Shown here one piece after another: positions 20,607 to 30,168 of a stretch of DNA of 64,000 nucleotides; within the stretch, counting starts at the first letter, position 1, and every line of letters starts with the position of its first letter. The stretch is taken from NCBI GenBank assembly GCA_964017195.1, contig OZ024895.1, positions 46,371,673-46,435,672 on the forward strand, read 5' to 3'. Below the pieces are notes generated by a model that worked only from the letters and a program-made list of their open reading frames with translations, was not told the origin of the DNA and searched no databases. The translations under genes were made by a program, and so were the position numbers. The stretch comes from Siderastrea radians (Eukaryota; Cnidaria; Anthozoa; Scleractinia; Rhizangiidae).

Positions 20607-22628
20607 TGGGTTTTTATCCATCAAAGGGCATTTTTGAGGCATTGCAAAGCACTAAAAAATATCCAAAACAGCCAATGTAGTTGGTATTAACTTCTTTTAA
20701 GTCTTTTTTGGAAAAAGGGATAGACATGACTTGTTTAAGATTGTGAATACTAACCAACTCTCACTTATTGCGTGCACCTCTCACACCTGTCAACTGAAAT
20801 CTTCATGCCCAAAACAGCTCAATTTCTCACACCTAACTCACAAATTCAGACTGCAAGTTCCTGAACTAAGAGCAAGTAAATTTGATTCAATGCAAAATAC
20901 GTAGTCCAATAAATGACGCTACATGTTGTGCTTGAATCTTCCAAACTACGTTTGTCTCCAAACTGTGGCAATCTTCGGAAATGACTTCTGTGGCAATGTT
21001 TTGAAATCACCAAAACATTTTAAGAAGTTCAACTCTAGCTTCAGACATCTTTTGCAATGTTTGAAATTCGTCAGTTCTAACATTTTTGGGAATGAGGGTA
21101 ATATGAAGATGAAAATCTCACTTATTTGACTCAGGAAAGGTTGGCAGGTATAGTTTTGATGTATTCTGAGCTCTTATATCCAAAAAAAAGCTCAAAAAGT
21201 TACACCCTGCATTTGTCATTAATCCTGTGTTACACACCTGTAGTGAAAAAGCACTGCATTCAATTAATTTAATTTTTTGTAAAAACTTTAGCACCAGTAA
21301 ACATGTTAGTAGTCTTATCAGCAACAGTTTCGGTGTTAAATTTGTAGACCGTTCATAATTAATTATTCATATCTGTGTACACTAGCCTTCAAAAGAGGGT
21401 CATAACAAAAAGAAACATTTCTTTATTAACCCCATATTTGTAAATTAACTGATGAAGGATTGTACACAGAAGTGTCGAAGTTTTGGAAATGCATTTAGCA
21501 ATTAATTCACTTAAAATAACAAATCTGAATAAGCAACAAGCATATATGCCTGTAAGGCGCCCTTTAAGATAAACTGAAATAAAAAGGTATGCAAGATTTC
21601 AATGATACCAAAAAATACAGAAAATCCTAAAACTAATTACGTTACAGACCCTAAAACCTACCGTAAAATTTAATTAACAATTACAGTAAATCTACAATGA
21701 GAAAATTCTTCTCTCGAATTCTAAAGAGCAAATACCAGCAAATTAAGCATGCTAGAAAGACCGTTTATTTTTGTGACAAAGACATGAACTTGCTTGCGTG
21801 TTCAAAAAGAGGAAAAAGTTTCAGGCTTTTGTAAAAATTTACGTATTAAAATTTCGTGTGATAAAATACCACAGTCAAAGCAGCATTTCTATCGCATGTT
21901 AGATCAAACACTTCTTAATCGGCCGCTTTTCAATTTTAGTCACGTTCGACACACTTTTAGGGTAACTGCTAATGTAAACTTAATCAAATATTGTGCACTA
22001 TCGCATACGAGATTTACGTTCATCTTCTTTATGCTAACCAGGAACAAACCACTCAAGCACGTCTTCCGTAAAACAAGATTAAAAATCTGTAACGACCTCT
22101 CCGAGACCCAAATGTTATGACAGTAAAGTAAACTAAGTTTTTCAAACCCACACGAAAGATGAAGGATACACGGAAAAGTTAATAAGGCCCTATTCAGTGT
22201 GCTAGCTAGAACGTTTACAAAATAATCTTTAATTCTCACCGAAGAAAGACGAAACAAAATTATAATGCTTTAATTTAAACACACATAAAGCCCAGAATTA
22301 AAATATAACGTCTTCATTCCTTGCTTCTTTAAAATAATTAAAAAATAAGAATGATAACATGGAAATTTAATGAGGCCAACTTACCACAAACTTTTTTCCA
22401 CAGTAGCGGTCCTAAACACTGCTTCTTGGTCGAGTGTCACAATGCAATAACAGTTTCGTGAATATCTCGGTTCTTTCCTCGGTTGCAGATTTTTTGCCTC
22501 CCCTGGAAAACTATCAGGTTAATTTAAAGGAATTCCTGACTGTGTTAATACGCTTTTTGACACTTACCAATTCTTATTTCCAGTGTTTCTTCTGTCCGTA
22601 CATCACACAAGTTTACACCAGCCGCCAT
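3569..22628 (-). CDS. RASA2/RASA3-type Ras GTPase-activating protein, N-terminal 17 exons (3' partial)
   Basis: Coding exons: 22628-22568, 22502-22385, 20545-20437, 20039-19864, 19450-19358, 18963-18891, 18737-18703, 18587-18536, 17535-17486, 12201-12042, 11677-11579, 8547-8498, 8192-8078, 5666-5592, 5062-4939, 4435-4329, 3646-3569. All junctions are GT-AG and phases agree, giving 525 codons. Residues about 15-115 form C2A ([29 protein letters not shown]) and about 150-260 C2B ([31 protein letters not shown]). From about 310 comes the RasGAP domain: AAHILGE, the arginine-finger motif TLFRGNS (Arg366), CPTVMCQVF, and the FLR motif in [14 protein letters not shown] (478-480). Such proteins speed GTP hydrolysis by Ras/Rap at membranes via C2 and PH contacts. 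The family's remaining ~300 residues (GAP end, PH, Btk zinc motif) are missing: either further left, beyond the DIRS element, or lost. RASA2 versus RASA3 is not resolved. The first ATG is in a short first exon preceding a good donor. Confidence 0.93.
5951..6017. repeat. Compound microsatellite (GGTC)n then (GTAT)n
   Basis: About six GGTC units are followed by GTAT/GTAC-type tetranucleotides, in RasGAP intron 13 on the plus strand. Confidence 0.9.
6107..6155. repeat. Remnant of a CCCGGGG-ended inverted-repeat element
   Basis: GACGACGAGCATCC, then CCTTTCACATGGAAGT and a run ending CCCCCCGGGG, resemble the right end of the foldback element at 47,394-47,744 (CGACGAGCATCC, TTTCATATAGGAGTC, CCCCGGG). 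A related fragment in the other orientation (GGGCGGGAATGCTCGTG) is at about 6,045. Confidence 0.45.
6660..6985. repeat. Pair of ~100-bp diverged direct repeats
   Basis: 6,660-6,762 and 6,888-6,985 share in order a T-rich start, TAGC(A/G)A(C/T)GTGTTTA, GCAATTTGCATA(A/G)ATTAGCTT, AAGCGTGTC and GTAGGTTTTTAAACCTG. They lie in the RasGAP intron between 5,667 and 8,077. No coding signal was recognised. Confidence 0.6.
7637..7848. mobile_element. MITE with ~30-bp terminal inverted repeats, TTA target duplication
   Basis: The left end GGCCCAGTTCAGAGGCCGTA and right end (reverse complement) AGCCCAGTTCAGACGCCGCA match over about 30 bp with few differences. TTA flanks both ends (7,634-7,636 and 7,849-7,851), as for PIF/Harbinger-type insertions. 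The interior repeats CGTAC-containing words. It has no ORF of its own; overlapping frames are spurious. Confidence 0.75.
8885..10423. mobile_element. 1.54-kb foldback element with GGAATTCC/poly-C arrays inside both ends
   Basis: The ends are inverted copies: left GGGTGATTCCAGAAAATATC and the reverse complement of the right GGGTGGTTCCAGAAAATATC, with similarity continuing through CCATACC and CCACGGG for about 45 bp. Next to each end sit several blocks of a C-run plus (C/T)TCGGAATTCC. AAT occurs at both flanks (possible 3-bp target duplication). No transposase ORF is visible, so it is probably non-autonomous. It lies in the RasGAP intron between 8,548 and 11,578. Confidence 0.75.
9610..9671. 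mobile_element. 62-bp perfect hairpin flanked by an 11-bp direct repeat
   Basis: The arms ACCCTGCGAGCAGAGGCCCT...(24 nt, ending TCGA) are perfect reverse complements around a 14-nt loop (TCTTCCAAGATAAG). ATTTGCATACT stands immediately on each side (9,599-9,609 and 9,672-9,682), so the hairpin looks like a discrete insertion with a 9-11 bp target duplication, the size class known for Mutator-like elements. It is nested inside the 8,885-10,423 element. Confidence 0.75.
10690..10905 (-). mobile_element. Diverged tRNA-derived SINE
   Basis: Read on the minus strand, about 10,905-10,838 shows a tRNA-like head with GTCTAGTGATAAG (A-box-like) and AGTTCAAGGGTC (B-box-like). The body to about 10,690 has CTCTTCACC, AATGGGTACC and GGGGAGTGATAATGG. 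These recall the body of the SINE at 42,536-42,858 (CTCTTCACCCAGG, ATGAGCACCGG, GGGGGTAGCAATAC), so the two probably belong to related families. Confidence 0.5.
10915..11354. mobile_element. 0.44-kb foldback element with CTAGGGTTACCC-type interior array
   Basis: Left TTTACAAGGAGGGAGGGTCA and reverse-complemented right TTTACAAGGAGGGAGGGTTA begin inverted repeats of about 45 bp that continue through CTAGCAAGC. The interior repeats (G)CTAGGGTTAACC/GGCAGGTTACCC words and a nested palindrome made of CCTTGGTAACCATGTGC and GGTTACCAAGG (11,150-11,230). There is no ORF. Confidence 0.75.
12521..12890. mobile_element. hAT-type non-autonomous element with 8-bp target duplication
   Basis: CTGTGGAT stands on both sides (12,513-12,520 and 12,891-12,898). 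The element begins TAGGGCTACAATGATACA and ends TGTATCGTTGCAGCCGTA, an imperfect inverted repeat; 8-bp duplications and TAGGG-like ends are hallmarks of the hAT superfamily. The interior is rich in CGATA/ATATCG words. It has no transposase ORF. Confidence 0.85.
13345..13915. repeat. Minisatellite, ~7 irregular units of 65-97 bp
   Basis: The core (TGCATGTATACC, TTCTAAGCGTCAGAC, GAGCAATGGAGACGC, AAGCAGACAAAAAA) recurs with variable spacing. Short ORFs through it are by-products. Confidence 0.85.
15040..15480. mobile_element. Foldback element, arms ~200 bp, diverged
   Basis: Inverted pairs: AAGTGCTGCGAGGACGCTGT at 15,119 against the reverse complement of 15,322 (AAGTGCTACAAGGACGCTGT); TCTACACAATAGGCCATTCA near 15,160 against its complement near 15,270; and TTTTACTATCCAACAGCC near 15,070 against the complement of GGCTGTTGAATAGTCAAAA near 15,434. 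The arms differ by a gap of about 100 bases. There is no ORF. Confidence 0.65.
15600..17275. repeat. 129-bp tandem satellite, about 13 copies
   Basis: The landmark CCGACATTTCTACCCTCTCT recurs at about 16,140, 16,270, 16,400, 16,528, 16,657, 16,787, 16,918 and 17,048, i.e. every ~129-132 bp; copies at both ends are more diverged. Other constant words are CTCGCGAACTGACTTCC, GTCGGGTCGTGTTTTG and TGATCGACTCGGTCCG. It lies in the 5.3-kb RasGAP intron between 12,202 and 17,485. Because 129 is 3x43, several frames stay open for up to ~109 codons; I do not call these genes. Confidence 0.9.
17909..17942. repeat. (AAT)n microsatellite
   Basis: About eleven ATA/AAT units precede the tRNA-derived SINE, possibly the tail of another retroelement. 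Confidence 0.9.
17951..18075 (+). mobile_element. tRNA-derived SINE head (Thr-like tRNA body 17,957-18,029)
   Basis: A box TAGCTCAGTGGTTAGAGC and B box GGTTCAAATCCC are both good. Acceptor arms GTTCTCG/CTGGAAC pair in 5-6 of 7 positions, and the anticodon loop CTAGTGT would give AGT, but the anticodon and T stems have mismatches. The tRNA part is followed by an AACTCAGAA-TTTT-TTCTGAGTT hairpin rather than a clean end. I read this as a SINE or pseudo-tRNA, transcribed by Pol III if at all. Confidence 0.65.
20570..20601. repeat. (CAT)n microsatellite
   Basis: About ten CAT units, just upstream of RasGAP exon 3 on the minus strand, in intron 2. Confidence 0.9.
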
Positions 22629-23680
22629 GTCGAAGCCATTCTTGTCACATGACCACAAAATGTAAATTTTGATTGGGTAGTCGCTTCCGGTAATAACCTG
22701 CTTAATTTCCGGTCAGGTCTAATTTTCCCGCGCTTTCTATTTCCTGCTAGATATTTTATCTCTGTTTTCCTTTTCAGTTTATTCTTCTAATTTTTTTCAT
22801 CTGTTATGTTCAACATTTTCGTAAAGCTTAAAATAATCCTGCAAACGTATTCCTGATTGATTCTGAGAGCAATCTAAGCAGCATATCTTTTTGGTTGCTA
22901 GGAAGACTCAATAAAGAAGGATGCGATTGTATTAAAACTGTCTCGTGCTGTGATTTTATTACTCCTGTAAAAATTTAAATAAAATATGGCTCAATTTACT
23001 TTCTTTAAATAGAACAAACGATACACACTGAATTCAATAAAACTGCAGTTTACAGAATAGTAAAAACGATTTCGCAAGTTAGAATTTTTCCAGTTTCTAT
23101 CAATCCGGAAATATTCTGCGATATTCCTTACAATATTAAACAACGTCAACCAACATAAACTCTTGAAACTGCATTTGATATTGCTCAGACGATCTCGATA
23201 TTCGCAAGTTATTAGATGAATAACTTGGTCGTGAAATGTTCACGAACAAATGATCCACTAACAACCATCAGCTGAAAGGCCTCCTTTCAGTCATGAAAAC
23301 ACCTAGAGATAGCCGCAGAGGCAACAGAAAAGAATATATTTTTTTCATATAATCATGATAATAGAGGACTAGCATAATGGAATAAAAACAACGATACTTA
23401 AAATGAGTTCACAGCGGAATACTTAAAGCTCCCTGTGAGTTTCCTGTGATACCTCAGTCCGATATATTTACTCGCTCAACTGCTGACTAAAAATAAGAAA
23501 AACAGTCACCAATACGGTTCAACTTCACAAAAATGTGATGTTAATTTTAGAGTCGCTATTTCTTAAATGCAAATGATCGACCACACAGGAGGAGCGTAAC
23601 TGAATTTGCCCACAGAAAAACGTGCAGACTTCACTGGTTTATTTCTTTATTTATTGTTTATTTTTAAATTACTATTCACA
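22629..23680. other. RasGAP upstream region; no gene seen
   Basis: This is the 5' flank of the RasGAP gene; its 5' UTR and promoter should lie in the first few hundred bases, but no TATA box or other motif is convincing. The remainder is AT-rich with no supported ORF. Confidence 0.4.
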
Positions 23681-24120
23681 AGAAATGTTTACACTATTGT
23701 ACAAGATTTTAAATGCCCTTGCACCCGCTTACCGAGGTGGTAGGATCAACAAGATGTCTGATGTACCAGCAGTCTTGGCACAAGGCAAAAAGATCAGTTA
23801 CAAAGTCCTTTCTGTAGAACTGCTACCGCTCAGCGTTCCTTTTATTTTCGTTCAATTGATATTTGGAATTCCCTATGTTTAAATACTAGGCACAGCGAAT
23901 CATTCAGCGGCTTAAGAAGAGCGCAAGGCGTGAACTATACTGATATGTGCGAACTATATGACATATCAATTGTACCAAATGATTTTAGATTATGTCTTAT
24001 TTTTTTATGCTTGTAACTAGCTCAGGTGATTTTCTTTACGTTTTCTTTTTTAAATGTACATGTAAATTATCTCAGAAGAGCCGTTTCGGGAGAGGTAATA
24101 AAGCTATTGTCATCGTAATT
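23680..24120 (+). mobile_element. Non-LTR retrotransposon (LINE) 3' fragment
   Basis: Translation gives LLYKILNALAPAY near 23,692 and, after frame changes, RSFYFRSIDIWNSL and HSESFSGLKKSARRELY to about 23,940. These are the usual C-terminal landmarks of LINE reverse-transcriptase ORFs. It ends near AATAAAGCTATTGTCATCG at about 24,097. It is a truncated, decayed copy. Confidence 0.6.
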
Positions 24121-24906
24121 GTTCTGAAAGGTTCTACATACACGTACAGTTTATAAATCAAGTTTACATATATTGTTTCCAGTAACAGCCCACGTACACG
24201 TACGCGCACGTCAAGAATGTTGAATCACTGTGGTGGCAAACTCCTTACCAGTCTCTCATTTCCGAAAATCACAGTCCTAAATACCAAAAGGCCTTCCCAT
24301 AATGCAATATGAGCTAACTATAAGTCCTTCACGTCAGGTCCATAACAAAATGACAGCGAACGATTCTGCAGTCATTGTTATCGTCCCACTCACAATCATA
24401 TATTCACATGCCCATACAGATTTCTTCGATCCTTAACCGTGGAAAATCTGATATGAGATTAACCTGTGAATTAATTATTTCTTGTGTTTACCTGTTGGCC
24501 TTGCTAATCAAGAGAATCGAGTGGGTTCTGAGGCAAGACAGACGTTTTATTGCAAGTTCAGCTCCCCCAGTCTTACTCCATATAGTTTCAAACGGCTCCC
24601 AACTGTTTTTGAAGAGAGAGAGAGTTCGCCGAACCCATACCGATAAATGGAGCGGTGTTACACTTGTTGAATTTTGGATTGCCGGATACAAAAAATATTT
24701 TTGGCGGACAATTCAAATCTCAGAGAACCCACTACAGTTTGCCGAGTTAAGTTCCGAGGGACTGGCATGGACCTGAAATAATGACCGTTTGTACAACAAA
24801 TACTTACATTTCGCGACATTCGTTATTAACCTAAAAAGGGAACGGCGCTTTCTAGGCTACAAATGGAACCGGGTAAACTACGCTGATATTAAAAGAAACA
24901 ATATGC

Positions 24907-26155
24907 TTAATCCTCAACAAAATCGCATCCGTAAAGTTCGAGTCGCAAGGCAAATCGTCCTTTCTTAGTAAGAGGAAGAAGGCGAATGAAAGACGCCTTG
25001 ATCGGGGGAGAAATTTCGTGCTTTACAACTTTGTTGCCGTCTGAATTTCCCAGGAAAATCTGCGAAAGTAAAGAAAATAACGCTTGTTATCGATTGTTAG
25101 TCTTTGTCAGATTTTTTGCTTTCGGAACATCATCTATCTTCTACAACGCCTGCAGTATCACCCACTTTAATAGCGAGCTTCGGATCGGACTATGAGTACG
25201 AGATTGAGTACGAGCACGACTTTTGAATTTCAAAACAGCTACGTTCTTAGAGCCTTTACTCCTTTATATTGCTGACCAGTAGATAAGGATGCTATGTAAA
25301 CGATAATAGTTTGACAGGTGACAATCTGAAGCCTGCGACGAGGAATTAAAAAGTCGTACAGTCGTACTCAATATCGTACTCGTAGTCCGATCTGAAGCTC
25401 GCTAATCTTTTTCGCAATTGGGAGGCCCAGTCTCCCGGGGCCTAGTTTACTACGAGTGACCAGTCAGCGAGGGGCACTGGAGTTGACTCAGTATCGCCCA
25501 CAGAAAACAAAAACGAATATATGTAGTCAAATTATTTCACTAGGCAACCATGAGATTGCAATTGGAAAACAAAGCGCGAGAAATTGGTCTATAGGTAAAT
25601 AGTCAATGACGGAAAACTCCAAACATAATTATATTGGCGTATACACATCAGAGCATGGTAAATGTCTACTTTATATCGTGTTGACATTTACTTATCACTC
25701 AACTGGTAAGATATAATGTTACCTCGACAAAACCCTCTCCGCTTTCATAATCACGCCATGTTTTTCCCGTCATGCTGTGCTTTAGGGTGTAACTCGTAGT
25801 CCACCAATCATGTGTTGGATTTCCCTGGGTGGCAACACCGCTGATGAGTTTGATTTCAGGCGCAAGGCTGATTTGTAACCACGGATTGGAATCCAAAATC
25901 TCGCTGACCCAGGAAGTTGATTTAATCCACAAACGTGCATCCCTGGCCTTAAAACTGCTTAAGTCCAACCACATGCCTTCTGACGAGGCTGTCAGTTGAT
26001 GATTTAAAATTCGACGGTCCTGCATTCCAAATGGGGGAGAACTGCAAACTAAACGAGGGAGCGAGTGAGCGAGCGAGTGAGCAACCTGCCACGATTAGCA
26101 GGAGCTGCTTGGGGATTCCTACATGTGTAGCACAAAAACTTTATTATGTCAGTAA

Positions 26156-26216
<61 letters not shown>

Positions 26217-26840
26217 CTGACTGACTGACTGACTGACTGACTGACTGACTGGTTAATTGATTGATTGACTGACTGACTGACTGACTGACTGACTGACTGA
26301 CTGACTGACTGACTGACTGACTCGTTGTCAGACTGATTGACTGATTCATTCTCATTCATTCATTCATTCCTTCATTCATTCATTCATTCATTCATTCATT
26401 CATTTCGTGATATTACCATTGCACGTTTCTCCAATGTAGTCATGCTGACACTCGCACTTGAATCCGGGGGCTCTTGCCACATTAACACACCTTCCTGCGT
26501 TTTTACACGGCCAGTCCCGTATGCATGAACCAGAGGGACGGGCTGGGTGGTCAAAATATACCACATCTCGTGAAAACACAAATTCTTGAAGATTCGAATA
26601 TCTAGTCGCGTTACTCAACTCGCAGGTTTTATTATGAAGTTTATAATTCAAGCTGTAGCAGTGTGCATCCTGGTCACATGATATGATGCACGTCATAAGG
26701 GATTTCCCGGATGATGTCTTGTAATTGTGGCCAATCAGCGAGTGGTCTTTGATAGAAGTCACAGTAATGCAGTTATCCAGGCCAGCGGCTAATGATGCAA
26801 ATATTACTTGGAGAATGAGAGCTTGGTGCGCAGGCGTCAT
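24907..26840 (-). CDS. Secreted PAN/apple-EGF-discoidin (F5/8C) domain protein, complete
   Basis: Exons 26840-26417, 26048-25723 and 25059-24907 (stop 24,909-24,907) join with GT-AG sites in matching phases to give 300 residues. A signal peptide is visible (hydrophobic run ALILQVIFASLAAG, residues 7-20). Residues ~24-100 have PAN/apple-type cysteines (Cys24, 51, 55, 61, 73; the CYSLNY motif). Residues 106-140 form an EGF domain with six cysteines (C-C-C-C-C-C; GFKCECQHDYIGETC). Residues 143-~297 form a discoidin/F5/8C domain (GMQDRRILNHQLTASS, NPWLQISL, closing LRLELYGC). No transmembrane helix follows, so it should be secreted, with discoidin domains known for binding cell-surface glycans or lipids; its ligand is unknown. 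The ATG follows an acceptor-like TTTCTTCAG, so a 5' UTR exon may lie upstream. Reminiscent of EDIL3/lactadherin architecture, with a PAN domain in front. Confidence 0.88.
25173..25402. mobile_element. MITE with ~55-bp inverted repeats, flanked by TA
   Basis: The left arm GCGAGCTTCGGATCGGACTA and the reverse complement of the right arm GCGAGCTTCAGATCGGACTA agree for over 50 bp, ending in ACGACTTTT. TA flanks both ends (25,171-25,172; 25,403-25,404), as in Tc1/mariner-type insertions. GAGTACGA is repeated inside each arm. It sits in the second intron of the discoidin-domain gene. Confidence 0.8.
26158..26403. repeat. Three-block tetranucleotide array (TTGA)n-(CTGA)n-(TTCA)n
   Basis: About 14 TTGA units change to CTGA units, briefly back, CTGA again, then about 13 TTCA units up to four bases from a splice donor-side exon boundary region (exon ends 26,417). 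Long Ser/Gln/Asn-rich frames through it are artefacts. Confidence 0.95.
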
Positions 26841-26845
26841 TTGAC

Positions 26846-28510
26846 CTGAAGAAAGGTAAGGTTGGAAAATTAAGACAACACAAACTGAAATCTTTTTGAA
26901 GATTAAAGGATGGTAGTAGATCGAATAAAACATTAAACACCCTCCCTAGGCATACCTCTTTCTTAGGAAGACGATCATGTAGTGTTGGTCTTTGTATGAC
27001 ATCAGTTCTTTACTTCGTTTCCCTTAGAGAGAGTTAAAGAAAGACACCTTTATAAGACGGATACATAGAGATGTTCCGTGCAGGAATTCTTTGCGTTTTG
27101 TCAGTCGGAACTGGTACAAAACCTGTTTTAGAGCCCACTTCAAGTCGATTTGACTGCTAACACCACGCACCAACGCGGTAAAACCTTTAAAACTAGTCGC
27201 CTTGCGTTTGTCTTTCAGACAGGCAATGTGTCTAATTATCAAAGAGTCTAACGAGAAATCTGGAACAAAGTGAAACTAAAATATGCCGAATTTTTCTCGA
27301 AAACATATTGGTGATATCTCTTCAAAAGAGAATATTTCCTGAGTGGTAGTATCAGGCAGGATTACTTTTACGCTTTTCGGCCTTAAAGTAAGACTTTCCC
27401 GTTTAAATTTTGCAAAAGGCGCATCCAGTTGGCTCCTGTTTTGACTTCAATTCTAACTGAATAAAGAGCAAAAAATTCAATGCTAAATCCTAAAAAAAAG
27501 GAAGCGATTCAGAATTTGTGTAGCAACTAAGGTCTGACATGTACGGGGTTTCGTAAAGAGAAAGTTGTTATGTCGAATGGAAATAAGAACAAGTTGGAAA
27601 ATGGATCTCTGGTTAATTTTACTGACCTGTTGTTTTTCAGGTTGTTCGGCAATCCGACGAGTCGTGAGCAGGAAGCATTTTCATTTCATAAACAGTGTGC
27701 AGGCAAGCTCAAACTAAGAGCTGCAAGATAACCTGAATACAAAGTCCATTATTTTGCCCAACAGTAATGGTGGATACACTATAAAACAAACTGATAACCA
27801 TAGAAAATATAATTGGTTTGCTTAGCTGTGCAGGTGTTGTCTTTTAAAGTGAGAAATTAAATAGATCAAAAACAAAGATAACTAACCAGGTTGATTTTCC
27901 TAACCAAATTGTTCTGTTTCTTTATTTGCATTAAAATCAAAAGGCACGGCTTAACAGATATCGCATTCAGGTTTCATTTCACTCTTTCAAAGGTAAAACA
28001 ATACCCTTGTTTACAATAAAGCTAAACTTTGTTTTATACTTTTCCTGAGGCAGGATTTATGGGCGCTTATTATTCAGCCAAAAAAAAATTTGTCCGGAAA
28101 TTTCGGTCGGAAATCAAATGGTTTAGAAATTTTTTTTCAATTCCTGTCGGAAAGTTTGTTCTCCGTCTGGAACCGGGATCGTCGGAAATTTCTGAAACGT
28201 TTGCTCATTTCCTCCGTTTCCAGTCTCATTCATCATTCATTCATTCGAGGTCATGGAGTACGAACCAAGTGCAGCTTGCGACAGCCCGTCCCGCCCTACA
28301 CACGTCAACTCGCTAATTTATTTTCTGTAGAATTGCGTCAGCGGGGCCTTACGGTGGTATAACAAATACAGTATCTCATCCTATTGATATGCAGATTTCG
28401 GAAGACCCTTTTTGAGCGGTCATCTCAGCCGGTTTTTTCTGAAACAGTCAACGATCTATATGTTATCCTGGGCATACAACCTTCACCACCATACCGCCAT
28501 TACTAACTGA
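26846..28510. other. Upstream of discoidin-domain gene; no further gene seen
   Basis: Holds the likely promoter/5' UTR of the minus-strand gene at 24,907-26,840. A cluster of TCGGAAATTT-type words lies at 28,090-28,195. No supported ORF or RNA gene was recognised. Confidence 0.4.
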
Positions 28511-28511
28511 T

Positions 28512-28690
28512 TAATTCATGAATTCGCCCGATGTACGGTAATCCGGAATCCGGAATCCAGGCAATTTTAGCCTGTGGAATCCGGAATCCACGACTTTGGA
28601 ATCCGGAATCCAGCTCATGGAATCCAGAATCCAACCATGCACTGGAATCCAGAATCCAGCTTGTTAGGAATCCAGCCTGTTGTGATTGTT
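28512..28690. repeat. GGAATCC-motif array, family member 1
   Basis: GGAATCCGGAATCC or GGAATCCAGAATCC doublets recur six times between 28,541 and 28,660, preceded by ATTCGCCCGATGTACGGTAATCC. The same end sequence in reverse occurs at 41,295-41,320, so the two are members of one family. Confidence 0.65.
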
Positions 28691-29119
28691 CCAGGATCAC
28701 TTTTCCTCTGAAAAGCGACTAATGTGTGAAAAACTCGAGCTACGAGGTCTACGAGGAGGCGCAATAGGCGATACCACGCGTGTTTCACCCGAAATAACAC
28801 CCTTGAGTCATGCTGAGATATCGGTCGATATCGGGTATCGAAAAAAACCATGGTGTAATTCAATGAATGACGCGATAGAATCATTTCCTGATCCTGCGGT
28901 GCGTGAAACAAAGGCACAACAGGCGACTCTCGCAGTCTAGTCTAAACAAGGACCCTGTTGCGCCTTCAGAGCCTTTCCCTGTCCGTGCGCAATTGAAACT
29001 AAGTTTCGGATTTTCGTAACTATAATAATTAAAGAATTATAATAATGGCATAAAAATGTCCATATCCTTGGCCGTAAAATCTCGAAGTATTAGTGGTCAC
29101 GATGTTTCATTTTTTGTTA

Positions 29120-29575
29120 CACTAACTGGCTTCCGGGCCAAGGGGGGGTGGGGGGGTGGGAGGCTACTAAATAAGTTTTATATGAGGAGGCTCGGCCCAG
29201 AGGTTCAAACCCTCGCCCTTAAACATACTCATTTTTATCAAAATGGTACCCCCTTCATATACCTAGAGCAAAATTGCACCCTTTCTTATATCTCAAGGGT
29301 AAGCCAAAACAGTATAATTTCCTATAATCGCCACGTTTTTCCCGGGTTTTCAGTCGTTCTGATTCAGTTCCGTAGTCATTCTGCCAAATTGTGGTACCCT
29401 TTGATATACTTCGCATTAGCCACCATTTCTTCCACTTTGCAGCTGATTCTGTGACCCTTTCGTATACTAAAATGGAAATTTTCACTACCCTTTAATATAC
29501 TGCGAGCTTTAAAAAAGGCACCGCTTTCGGGCGGAGCCACCCCGTATAGCTCACTATAGGGAGTCCCCCCGGGCT
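29120..29575. repeat. ACCCTTTNATATAC-motif array ending GGGAGTCCCCCCGGGC
   Basis: Five spaced copies of (G)(G/C)(T/A)ACCC(C/T)TT(C/T)(A/G/T)(T)ATAC-like words occur between 29,246 and 29,505. The right edge GGGAGTCCCCCCGGGC resembles the right end of the 47,394-47,744 element, and G runs stand near 29,140-29,160. The left terminus is uncertain. Confidence 0.5.
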
Positions 29576-29599
29576 TCTGGTAATATGCCATAAGTGTCA

Positions 29600-30084
29600 C
29601 TCAAAGAATCACATGTAGCGCGTGGTTTTTTTCATTCAGTCCAGCTTTCGTTGAGATCTCGAGAGTTCGCTTCGATCCCAATTCGATAATAGCTGGACAT
29701 ATCAGTATTTCGAAGTATTTGTCAGGATACCAATAGCTACCAAGCAAATATGTGAAAGCACAAGAAAAAGCACGAGCGGGAAAGATACGTACGTGTAAGA
29801 ATTCTGTGTTTGTGACTTTGTAATGGAAATTTTTTTGGAGGCGTGGTTTTTGAAAAGAACTGAACGTGTAAAACACAAATAGAAAACTTTGAACTTAATT
29901 GAACATCCATATCTCTATGTTTCTATGATGAACTTACTATCTCACAAATTTATTTACAGGAGTCCAAGAAAGAAGGAGAGAAAGTCAGAGAAAGTAAAGA
30001 AAATTTCAAGGTCTGTGGAGTTCTTTGTTTTATTTTGAGATGTTTGAAACCCTTATGCCGGAAAGCATACATGTGTTACGGTGC
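29600..30084. other. No gene seen
   Basis: AT-rich sequence; a purine-rich stretch (about 29,958-30,010) follows an acceptor-like TTTATTTACAG, but no protein-like exon could be confirmed. Confidence 0.35.
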
Positions 30085-30168
30085 TATTTGATGTTGTGAA
30101 CGAAATTGGGTTGTGTTGCCCCGACATGACAATACCTCGATTTCAATACCCGACAGTCCTTCCTCACA

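Noticed and set aside
22434..22652. 72-codon plus-strand ORF
   Set aside because: It is antisense to RasGAP exons 1-2 and intron 1, which have clear protein homology and splice sites.
24375..24776. 133-codon plus-strand ORF
   Set aside because: No family motif, and it lies antisense in the likely 3' flank of the discoidin-domain gene; length alone is not enough.
26144..26359. Ser/Gln/Asn repeat proteins on the minus strand
   Set aside because: Direct translation of tetranucleotide microsatellites inside an intron.
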